From positions 2,329,001-2,393,000 of the forward strand of contig NZ_CP115174.1 in assembly GCF_027625475.1 (NCBI RefSeq): a DNA stretch of 64,000 nt. Direction: 5' to 3'. The notes beneath the pieces are model-generated. The model had not been told where the DNA came from, searched no databases, and worked only from the letters and a program-made list of their open reading frames with translations. This DNA is from Sphingomonas abietis. GTDB taxonomy: Bacteria > Pseudomonadota > Alphaproteobacteria > Sphingomonadales > Sphingomonadaceae. The position numbers and the translations under genes were made by a program. Shown here piece by piece: positions 44,996 through 52,768 of the stretch (within the stretch, counting starts at the first letter, position 1; each line of letters starts with the position of its first letter).

Positions 44996-46780
44996 TCATT
45001 CCTCGTCCGGATAGGGGCCCTTGCCGCCATCGGCGATGAGCTGGTCGATCCGGGCGTCGATCACCGGCAGCGGCACCGAACCGAGGGACAGCACGGCGTC
45101 GTGGAAGGCGCGGATGTTGAACTTCGGCCCCAGCGCCTTTTCGGCGCGGTGGCGCGCGTTCAGGATCGCCTGCTCGCCCATATAATAAGACAGGGCCTGC
45201 CCCGGCCAGGCGATGTAGCGGTCCACCTCGGTCTCGATCTCATGATCGGCCATGGCGGTGTTGTCGTGGAGATATTGCTGCGCCTGCTGGCGCGTCCAGC
45301 CCTCGGTGTGGATGCCGGTATCGACGACCAGACGCGCCGCGCGCCACATCTGGTAGCTGAGCATTCCGAAGCGATCATAGGGCGTGTCGTACATCCCCAT
45401 ATCCTCGCCGAGCGCCTCGCAATAGACCGCCCAGCCCTCGCCATAGGCCGAGAGATATTCGCTGCGACGGAAATCCGGGAGATCCTTGTTCTCGGCCGCC
45501 AGCGGCATCTGGAAGGCATGGCCGGGCGCGCTTTCGTGCAGCGTCAGCGCGGTCAGCGAATAAAGTGGGCGGGACGGCAGGTTGTAGGTGTTGACCAGAT
45601 AGATGCCCGGCCCGCCGCGCCCGCCGGTATAGAAGGGGGCGAGGTCCGCCGGCACCGGCTTGATCGCGAAGCGGCTGCGCGGGAGATGCCCGAACCACTC
45701 GGAGGCCTTGCCGTCGAAGGTCTTGGCGATCCACGCGGCGCGATCGAGCAGATCCTGCGGGGTCTTGGCGTAGAAGCGCGGATCGGTGCGCAGGAAGGTC
45801 AGGAAAGCCGGCAGATCGCCCTGGAAGCCGACCTGCTTCATCACGTCGAGCATCTGCCCCCGGATCCGCGCGACTTCGGCGACGCCGAGCTGGTGGATTT
45901 CCTCGGGCGACTTGTCCTCGGTGACGAACTCGCGGATCTTGGAGCGGTAATAGGCCTTGCCGTCCGGCAGCGCATAGGCGTCGATGCTGGTCCTTGCCTT
46001 GGGGAAATATTCGTCGCGCATGAAATGCAGCAGCTTGGCGTGGGCCGGCACCACCGCATCGCCGATCGCCTGTAGCGCCTGCCGGCGCAGATCGGCCTGA
46101 TCGGCCGCCGAGATCGTCGCCGGCCGCGTCTTGAACGGCGCATAGAAGGCCGAATCTTCCGGCGATTTCGTGTCCGCTACAGCCGCCAGGCCGACATCCC
46201 GGCCGACCAGCGTGATCTGCGGCGCGGTGAATCCGCGCGCGAGGCCGGCACGCATGTTGACGATCTGCTCGTCATAATAGCGCGGGATTTCGCGCAGCAT
46301 CGCGATGTAGCTGCGATAATCCTCTTCCGTCTTGAACACGCCGCGCGGCCATTCGGCGATATCGCCCCAGAAGCTGCTGTCGGCGTTGAACGGCTTTTCG
46401 TAATCCCGATAACGCTGCGACGCGAGCAGCGCGTCGATCTGGCCCTGATAGACCGCGAAGTTGACGCGATCCTCGGTGCTCAGCTGGGATTGCGGAATGG
46501 CAGCGAGCTGTTGCGAAACCTGGGTCCAGCGCGCCAGTTTCTCGGCCTGCGCCTTCGGCCCCACGTCGGGCAGATGGAGCGGCGTGCCCTTGGGCGAATC
46601 CTCGTCCGGCGCCTGCATCGTCTGCCGCCAGCTATATTCGGCGCTTGCGATCGCCTTGAAACGTGCTGCGGCGGAACTCGACACCGTGGCGGCTTCGGCG
46701 GCCGTGGCGACGGGCAAAATCGGAACGGTGCCGGCCATCAGCAATCCCATCATCAGCGAAACACGTAATTGGGCGGTCAT
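44996..46780 (-). CDS. DUF885-family metallopeptidase, exported
   Basis: A 594-aa protein with a signal peptide (hydrophobic 8-27). It is a DUF885/M3-like helical metallopeptidase whose zinc motif is HESAPGH at 415-421; the family third ligand is expected in the EGWAVYCEALGEDMG block that follows. Members are often annotated as exported carboxypeptidase-like enzymes, though few have been tested. The gene overlaps the imino-acid reductase by 4 bp and touches the GH43 gene, so it is part of the same four-gene operon. This puts a peptidase among glycosidases, which supports a glycopeptide substrate (inference). Confidence 0.88.
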   Translation of the reverse strand: MTAQLRVSLMMGLLMAGTVPILPVATAAEAATVSSSAAARFKAIASAEYSWRQTMQAPDEDSPKGTPLHLPDVGPKAQAEKLARWTQVSQQLAAIPQSQLSTEDRVNFAVYQGQIDALLASQRYRDYEKPFNADSSFWGDIAEWPRGVFKTEEDYRSYIAMLREIPRYYDEQIVNMRAGLARGFTAPQITLVGRDVGLAAVADTKSPEDSAFYAPFKTRPATISAADQADLRRQALQAIGDAVVPAHAKLLHFMRDEYFPKARTSIDAYALPDGKAYYRSKIREFVTEDKSPEEIHQLGVAEVARIRGQMLDVMKQVGFQGDLPAFLTFLRTDPRFYAKTPQDLLDRAAWIAKTFDGKASEWFGHLPRSRFAIKPVPADLAPFYTGGRGGPGIYLVNTYNLPSRPLYSLTALTLHESAPGHAFQMPLAAENKDLPDFRRSEYLSAYGEGWAVYCEALGEDMGMYDTPYDRFGMLSYQMWRAARLVVDTGIHTEGWTRQQAQQYLHDNTAMADHEIETEVDRYIAWPGQALSYYMGEQAILNARHRAEKALGPKFNIRAFHDAVLSLGSVPLPVIDARIDQLIADGGKGPYPDEE

Positions 46781-47823
46781 GCCTTTTTCCTCAATAATTC
46801 GATATCGGCGAGCAGCCGGGCCGAAACCCGGACGCCATCGCGCAGGCTGATCGCCCGCGCGGCATAGCGCCGCTGCGACGGAAGACGGGCGCCCTGCCCT
46901 TCGATCGCGGCAAACATCTTTTCCGCGCGTGCCAGATGCGTGCCGACCTCGTCGCCCAGGAAACCGGCGGGGTCGATCGCGATGATCAATTCGCCGCCGA
47001 GCGGTGATCCACCCCGGCCGGCATCATGCGCCATCGATTCCTGGCTGGTGAGATCGCCGATCAGCGGGCCAGCGAGCAATTCCACCATCGCGGCCAGCGC
47101 CGAGCCCTTGTGCCCCCCGAAGGTCCGCATCGCACCATCCAGCACCGCCTTGGCGTCGGTGCTGGGCTGGCCGTCGGCATCATAGCCCCAATCGTCAGGG
47201 ATCGCCTTGCCGGCGCGGCGGTGCAGCTCGATCTCGCCGCGCGCCACCGCGCTGGTCGCGAAGTCGAACACGAACGGATCGCGGCCCGGGCGCGGCCAGC
47301 CAAAGGCGATCGGGTTGGTGCCGAACACCGGCTTGGTGCCGCCTGCCGGGGCGACCCAGCCATGGCTAGGGGTGAAGGCCAGGGCGACCAGCCCCTCGCC
47401 CGCCAGCGCCTCGACCTCGGGCCACAGCGCAGCGAAGTGGACGACATTGTTGAGCGCCAGCGCCGCGATGCCGAATTGGCGGGCGGCCGCGATCAGCGCC
47501 GGCTTGCCGGTCTCGAACGCCAGTTGAGCGAAGCCGCCCCCGCCATTGATCCGGACGATCGCCTTGCCGCTCGGTTCGGCCAAAGGCAGCGCGTTGGGCG
47601 CCACGACGCCCGCCGCCAGGCTCCGCGCCGCGACCAGCAACCGATAGAGACCGTGGGATGTGCAGCCGTCCCGCTCGCCGGCCACCATCGTCTCGGCCAC
47701 CGCCTCGGCATGGTCGGCGGCGAGGCCCTGTTCGGTCAGGACGGCACGGGCGAGTGCCCGCACCTCGTCCAGCGTCATCGTCACGTCCGTATCGACCACC
47801 ATCGCCGCTTCCGCCACCGTCAC
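46777..47823 (-). CDS. DpkA-like delta1-pyrroline/piperideine-2-carboxylate reductase (Ldh2 family)
   Basis: A 348-aa cytoplasmic NAD(P)H-dependent reductase of the malate/lactate dehydrogenase Ldh2 superfamily. Motifs DGCTSHGLYRL (about 52-62), VVHFAALWPEVE, FGTNPIAFGWPRPG and FGGHKGSALAAMVELL match, from memory, the Pseudomonas DpkA branch, which reduces cyclic imino acids (delta1-pyrroline-2-carboxylate to L-proline, delta1-piperideine-2-carboxylate to L-pipecolate), rather than the lactate branch. The assignment needs a tree. It overlaps GH127 upstream and DUF885 downstream by 4 bp each. A proline-forming reductase in a GH127 operon is unusual and suggests proline or hydroxyproline as a product. 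Confidence 0.8.
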   Translation of the reverse strand: MTVAEAAMVVDTDVTMTLDEVRALARAVLTEQGLAADHAEAVAETMVAGERDGCTSHGLYRLLVAARSLAAGVVAPNALPLAEPSGKAIVRINGGGGFAQLAFETGKPALIAAARQFGIAALALNNVVHFAALWPEVEALAGEGLVALAFTPSHGWVAPAGGTKPVFGTNPIAFGWPRPGRDPFVFDFATSAVARGEIELHRRAGKAIPDDWGYDADGQPSTDAKAVLDGAMRTFGGHKGSALAAMVELLAGPLIGDLTSQESMAHDAGRGGSPLGGELIIAIDPAGFLGDEVGTHLARAEKMFAAIEGQGARLPSQRRYAARAISLRDGVRVSARLLADIELLRKKA

Positions 47824-50204
47824 GCGGTCGCTCCCGGCTTCGCGGTGAACAGAACGACACCGAAGACCGGGCCCGCGGTGCTGCGATCATGCGGCAGGAA
47901 CTTGACCCGCAGCACGCTCTTGCCCCGCGTCAGCGCCTCCGGCAGCGGATATTCGATGTCGAAGAACTTGCCTGGCTTGTCGTCGTGCAGCGTCTGGGTG
48001 GCGACCTTCACGTCATCGACCAGGATGTCGAACCGGTTGCCACGCTCACCACCCCAATAGGTCGCCTGCAAGATCAGCGGCCCGGGCTTGGTCTTCATTT
48101 CGAAGGCGAAATAGCCGCCCGAGCGGGCATCGCGCCCGTTCCGGCCGCGATAGGTGACCGGATAGGAGATGTCCGAGGTCAGCTTGTGGTCATGCTCCTG
48201 CTGCATCTCGCCGAGATGGACGGCATCGACCGACCGCGCGGCGATATCCTTGAGCCGCGCCTGATCGGCGACATAGGCGGCCTCCTCGGTCTTCCAGCTC
48301 GCCTCGGTGAAATGCTTGAAATAGACCGCGCTGCGCCGCTCATACTGGCGATAGAAGGGCACGAAGGTCAGGTCCGCCGGGCGGATCACGCCGTGCGTCG
48401 CATAGGTGCCGGCGGCCGCATCGGTCGCCGAGAAGGCGCTCAGCACATCGTCGCCGACCATCGCCGGATCGGGCTTGTTCCAGTCGCCGTCGGTGGTGCC
48501 GAGATCGGCAGCCAGCACCATCGGCCCGCGCAGGATCGCGATGGTGTCGGGGTCGCCGGCCGCGGCCTCCGTCCGCAGTTCGAGCGGCAGGTCGATGGTG
48601 ACGACATCGCCCTGCTTCCACTTGCGCTCGAGGATCGCATAGCCCTGCGCGAACGTCGGCAGCACCGGCTTGCCGTTGACGGTGAGCACCGCCTTGCCGT
48701 TCGCCCAGCCCGGCACGCGCAGCGCGATCGGGAAGCGGCCGGGCTTGGCCAGCGTCGTCAGCGTCAGCCGCGATTGCGGCTCGAACGGGTAGCGGGTGTC
48801 CAGCACCAGATCGGCGCCCCGCGCCTTCCAGTGGACTTCCGACGGGATGTAAAGATTGACCAGCAGCGCGTTGCCGCCTTCCCAGAAGATCGCCGCGCCA
48901 TGCTTGGAATGGCTCTCCATGCCGGTGCCGACGCAGCACCAGAAGGCATCGTCGTCCGGCGTCGAATAGCCGCGCACCGCGCCGGTCATCAGCGGGGTCA
49001 TGTAGGTAAAGCCGGCGGTCTTGGGATCCTGCGCCGCCATGATGTGGTTGAGGTGGGTGCGCTCATAATAGTCGAACAGCGCGCCGTCCGGGTTCCAGCC
49101 GTAGAGATGCTCGGTGAGCTTGAGCATGTTATAGCTGTTGCAATGCTCGCAGGTCTGTTCGGTGATATGGTCGGCAATGGTGTCCGGCTCGGAGAAATAT
49201 TCCCGATCCGCGTTGCCGCCGATCACATAGCTGTGATGCTGCGTCACCGCCTGCCAGAAGAAGCCGGCCCCGGCCTTGGGCGCGGGCTGGTTGGTCAGCT
49301 CGTAGATGCGGGCGAGCCCGATCAGCTTGGGCACCTGGGTGTTGGCGTGGAAATTGGCGAGCTTGTCCTGCCCGGCCTCCAGCGGATCGAGCACCTTGCG
49401 ATCATAGATGCGCTGCGCGGTCGCCAGCCACTTGCGATCGCCGGTGCGGGCGTAGAGTTCGGCATAGCTCTCGTTGAGGCCGCCATATTCGCAGCTCAGC
49501 ATCTCCTGCATCTGCGCATCGTCGAGCGCGGCGAACACCGGCTCGAAATAGCCGGCAAAGGCGATCAGCACCGCCAGCGCCTTGGGGTTGCCCCAGCTGC
49601 CATGGATATCGAGCAGGCCGGCATAGAGCTTGTGGACGGTGTAGAGCGGCGACCAGGCACCGTTGAGATCGAAGCCGCCCGACCGGATGTCGCCCTTCAT
49701 GATCTCCGGGAAGATCTCGATCGCGTCGACGACGGTGGCGTCCTTCCGCTTGCGCTGCATCGCGCCGATATAGCCGTTGCCGCGCGCCTGCTGGGCGACG
49801 GCCAGCTCATCGACGATATAGTCCGCCCGCTTGCGGCAATCGGCGTCACCGGTCTGCTCGTACATCAGCACCAGCGCCGACATATAATGGCCGAGCGTAT
49901 GGCCGGCGATGGTATCGCCCTCCCAGCCACCATAAATCTCCGCCTTGGGCTGGAGACCGGCATATTTGCGGAAATTGTGCAGCAGCCGGTCGGCGCTCAG
50001 TCGCAGCAGATAGGCGCGGTTGACCTCCACGGCGGTGGCATAATCCGATGGCCGCAGTCGCACTGCAGACAAGGGCAGCGGCTTGGCCGAACGAGGCAGC
50101 AACCCCGAAGAGGAAGAAGCGTTGGCCAATGCGTTGCCCGACGCCCCGGCAAGAGCGATGACCGCTCCACCCATCATCCATTCGCGGCGATTGCTCTCGA
50201 TCAT
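47820..50204 (-). CDS. Glycoside hydrolase family 127 (beta-L-arabinofuranosidase family), Tat-exported
   Basis: A 794-aa GH127 protein. I chose ATG 50204 (MIESNRREWMMGG) because GGGA is 8 bp upstream; ATG 50210 is too close to it. A twin-arginine signal (RREWMMGGAVIALAG) implies export. The zinc/thiolate site matches the founder HypBA1: E353 and C355 in CEHCNSYNML, and C423-C424 in FWCCVGTGMESHSK, with the second pair supplying the likely nucleophile. HypBA1 removes beta-L-arabinofuranose from hydroxyproline-linked oligosaccharides of extensin-type proteins. It is first in a four-gene operon that includes a cyclic-imino-acid reductase, a peptidase and GH43. An ATACCGTATA site is 19 bp upstream of the start. 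Confidence 0.9.
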   Translation of the reverse strand: MIESNRREWMMGGAVIALAGASGNALANASSSSGLLPRSAKPLPLSAVRLRPSDYATAVEVNRAYLLRLSADRLLHNFRKYAGLQPKAEIYGGWEGDTIAGHTLGHYMSALVLMYEQTGDADCRKRADYIVDELAVAQQARGNGYIGAMQRKRKDATVVDAIEIFPEIMKGDIRSGGFDLNGAWSPLYTVHKLYAGLLDIHGSWGNPKALAVLIAFAGYFEPVFAALDDAQMQEMLSCEYGGLNESYAELYARTGDRKWLATAQRIYDRKVLDPLEAGQDKLANFHANTQVPKLIGLARIYELTNQPAPKAGAGFFWQAVTQHHSYVIGGNADREYFSEPDTIADHITEQTCEHCNSYNMLKLTEHLYGWNPDGALFDYYERTHLNHIMAAQDPKTAGFTYMTPLMTGAVRGYSTPDDDAFWCCVGTGMESHSKHGAAIFWEGGNALLVNLYIPSEVHWKARGADLVLDTRYPFEPQSRLTLTTLAKPGRFPIALRVPGWANGKAVLTVNGKPVLPTFAQGYAILERKWKQGDVVTIDLPLELRTEAAAGDPDTIAILRGPMVLAADLGTTDGDWNKPDPAMVGDDVLSAFSATDAAAGTYATHGVIRPADLTFVPFYRQYERRSAVYFKHFTEASWKTEEAAYVADQARLKDIAARSVDAVHLGEMQQEHDHKLTSDISYPVTYRGRNGRDARSGGYFAFEMKTKPGPLILQATYWGGERGNRFDILVDDVKVATQTLHDDKPGKFFDIEYPLPEALTRGKSVLRVKFLPHDRSTAGPVFGVVLFTAKPGATA

Positions 50205-50222
50205 GTTCATCGTCCCAACTAG

Positions 50223-50236
50223 ATACCGTATACGAT
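50223..50236. promoter_or_regulatory. Operator candidate, copy 1 (ATACCGTATACGAT)
   Basis: ATACCGTATACGAT contains the self-complementary core CGTATACG. It lies 19 bp upstream of the GH127 start. Its first ten bases recur at 50317-50326 on the other side of the same intergenic gap, so one regulator may control both directions. GTATAC-centred sites are seen for FadR-type GntR sugar regulators, but no such gene is adjacent. Confidence 0.5.
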
Positions 50237-50316
50237 TATGCAATTGGCGCCGGAAGGTCAATCCGACAATTCAAAGCGGGTTTGAAGCCATCCTCGAATA
50301 GAATTCAACACATAAT

Positions 50317-50326
50317 ATACCGTATA
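50317..50326. promoter_or_regulatory. Operator candidate, copy 2 (ATACCGTATA)
   Basis: ATACCGTATA sits inside TATACCGTATA, an 11-bp inverted repeat around a central base. It is 42 bp upstream of the DPP4-type peptidase start and just before a TTGACC (50333-50338) that could be a -35 element. It is an exact copy of the first ten bases of the 50223 site, 94 bp away. Confidence 0.5.
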
Positions 50327-50367
50327 ATATCCTTGACCAGTCCGGCGGCGACTGATGTAAGGCTGTC

Positions 50368-52761
50368 ATGCGCACTCTCCATCACACCCCGTCCGATGTC
50401 GCGGCCAAGCGTGTTCGCCGCTTGGCATCGTCGTCGCTCGCCATCGCGCTGGCGATCGCCGGCTTCGGGGCGGGGGCGGCATCGGCGGCCGGCAGTGCGC
50501 CGGCGGCCCTGACGATGCTCGATCGCTACCATCTGGCCGACGCGTATCTCCATGGCATCACGACGGGGCTCGTTACCGATGCGGACCTGCGGGCCAGCTT
50601 CACGGCGGATGGCAAGGGCATCCTCTACCGTAGCGGCCCGGACGGCCATCGCATGATCCGCTATTTCGACATCGCCACGAACACCGGCAGCGCCATCATC
50701 GAGGACGGCAGGCTCGCCCAATTGCTGGCGCAGCAGCTCGGCCACCCCGTCCGCGCCACGGAATTCGCGCTCGACGATGCCAAGGTCGATCCCGCACGCG
50801 GCACCCTCACCTTCTCGTGGCAAAAGCATTGGACGCTGAGTCAGGGCAAGACCCTGACCGCCGGAGCGGATCTCGCCGCGGAGCCGGCCGACGGGCTTTC
50901 GCCCGATGGTCGCTATCGCATCGTCGCGCGCAACTTCAATCTCGTCGCGATCGATACGGCATCGGGCCGCGAGCTCCCCCTGACCACCGACGGCACGCGG
51001 GACCAGCCTTATGGCCGCAACATTTCCCAACTCGCCGATATCCTGAAGCAGGGCACCGAGGATCCGGTCCAGCCGGTCTCGCTCGCCTGGTCGCCGGACA
51101 GCAAGCGGATCTTCACCTGGCGGCTCGACACGCGCGAGGTGAAGCGGCTGACGATGACGCAGCAGAATCCACCGGGCAGCTTCTATCCGCGCAGCTTCAG
51201 CTACGTCTATCCGCTCGCCGGCGCCGAGAAACTGCCGATGGCGACCCGGCTGATCATCGATGTCCCCGCCGCCTTCGCGCGCGGCGCCGCCAAGATCGTC
51301 CCGGTCGCGATGCCGGCGGAAGCTTTGCTCTATCCGGCGGCGCCGGACATGGAATGGATCGGCGATCGCGCCCGCGCCAACTGGACCGCGCGTGGCTATG
51401 GCCAGATCGACGCCTATGACATCGATCCGGCGACCGGCGCCGCCAGGGTCGTGGCGCGCGAGACCGACAAGCCGCTGGTGACGATCACCGCGACCTCGCT
51501 CCAGCCCGCCCCCGAGCTGGGCGGCGAACTGGTGATCTCGGAGCGTTCGGGCTGGGCCCAGCTCTATCTGGTCAAGCCCGACGCGCCCGATGGCGGCACC
51601 GCGCTCACCCATGGCGCGTGGGAAGTCCGTTCGGTCGAACGGGTCGATGCCGACCGCCAGTCGATCCTGCTCACCGGCGCCGGCCGCGAGCCGGGCTGGA
51701 ACCCCTATTGGCTCGGCCTGTACCGGATTTCGACCGAGGGCGGCACGCCGACCCTGCTGACCCCCGAACCGCTCGATCACCACGTCACTCTGTCGGACGA
51801 CGGCCGCTGGGGCATCGACGTGATGTCGAGCCCGACCACGCCGCCCGAGACGGTGCTGCGCGACCTCAGCGACGGCCACATCGTCAGCCGGCTGGGCAAG
51901 GCCGATGCCCGCGCCCTGCTCGCCTCCGGTTTCACCCTGCCCGAGCCCTTCCAGGGCGTCGCCGCCGACGGCAAGACCCCGCTCTACGGCATGATCTTCC
52001 GCCCGGCCCATTTCGATCCGGCGCAGCATTATCCGATGATCGATGAGGTCTATACCGGCCCGACCATGTCGATCGTGCCGACCGGCTGGTCCCGCGCGAT
52101 CCGGCAGGATGCCAACAGCGTCGCCCAGCTCGGCGCGATCGTGGTGATGATCGATGCGCGGGGCACCTCCGATCGCGGCCAGGCCTTCCGCCTTCCCGCC
52201 TATCGCAACATGGGCGAAGTCGGGCTCGACGATCATATCGCGATGATGCGCCAGATGGCGGCGCGCTATCCGTACATGGATACCGACAAGGCCGGCGTCT
52301 ATGGCTGCTCGGCCGGCGGCTACGACGCCGCGCGCTTCATCCTGCGCCGCCCCGACTTCTTCAAGGTCGCGGTGGCGACGTCGGGCAATCAGGATCTCCG
52401 GCTCGACAAGGCCTGGTGGCCCGAGGTGACGATGGGCGATGCCGATCCGGCGACGTGGGATCGCGTGTCCAACATGTCGGTCGCCGGCCAGCTCAAGGGC
52501 AAGTTGATGATCGTCCACGGCGACATCGACGACAATGTGCCCGTCACCGAGGCCTATCGGCTGGAAAAGGCGCTGATCGATGCCGGCCGCGACGTCGATG
52601 TCGTGATCCTGCCCAATGCCAGCCATTGCGCGATGCCGCCCTATTTCTGGCGCAAGTTCAGAAATTATTTCGTCCAGAACCTGTTCGACGAGACGCCGCC
52701 GAGCCAGGCCGAGATCGACGCCGCGGGGCAGGCCGCCCCTTCTCCCACTTCCAATCGCTGA
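50368..52761 (+). CDS. DPP4-type S9 serine peptidase, exported
   Basis: A 797-aa S9 peptidase with an N-terminal signal (about 20-40, SLAIALAIAGFGAGAASAAG). A DPP4-type eight-bladed propeller (about 60-540) leads to the alpha/beta-hydrolase domain, where S648 in YGCSAGGYDAAR is the nucleophile. The acid is in HGDIDDNVPV and the histidine in LPNASHCAMPP. Such enzymes cut X-Pro or X-Ala dipeptides from the N-terminus. AAGG stands 6 bp before the ATG. It is divergent from the GH127 operon and shares the ATACCGTATA motif with it. The next gene starts 8 bp downstream. Confidence 0.92.
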   Translation: MRTLHHTPSDVAAKRVRRLASSSLAIALAIAGFGAGAASAAGSAPAALTMLDRYHLADAYLHGITTGLVTDADLRASFTADGKGILYRSGPDGHRMIRYFDIATNTGSAIIEDGRLAQLLAQQLGHPVRATEFALDDAKVDPARGTLTFSWQKHWTLSQGKTLTAGADLAAEPADGLSPDGRYRIVARNFNLVAIDTASGRELPLTTDGTRDQPYGRNISQLADILKQGTEDPVQPVSLAWSPDSKRIFTWRLDTREVKRLTMTQQNPPGSFYPRSFSYVYPLAGAEKLPMATRLIIDVPAAFARGAAKIVPVAMPAEALLYPAAPDMEWIGDRARANWTARGYGQIDAYDIDPATGAARVVARETDKPLVTITATSLQPAPELGGELVISERSGWAQLYLVKPDAPDGGTALTHGAWEVRSVERVDADRQSILLTGAGREPGWNPYWLGLYRISTEGGTPTLLTPEPLDHHVTLSDDGRWGIDVMSSPTTPPETVLRDLSDGHIVSRLGKADARALLASGFTLPEPFQGVAADGKTPLYGMIFRPAHFDPAQHYPMIDEVYTGPTMSIVPTGWSRAIRQDANSVAQLGAIVVMIDARGTSDRGQAFRLPAYRNMGEVGLDDHIAMMRQMAARYPYMDTDKAGVYGCSAGGYDAARFILRRPDFFKVAVATSGNQDLRLDKAWWPEVTMGDADPATWDRVSNMSVAGQLKGKLMIVHGDIDDNVPVTEAYRLEKALIDAGRDVDVVILPNASHCAMPPYFWRKFRNYFVQNLFDETPPSQAEIDAAGQAAPSPTSNR

Positions 52762-52768
52762 GATCACC

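Noticed and set aside
47658-50222. An 854-codon plus-strand frame opposite GH127
   Set aside because: It is antisense to a GH127 gene with an intact catalytic site and shows only shadow composition.
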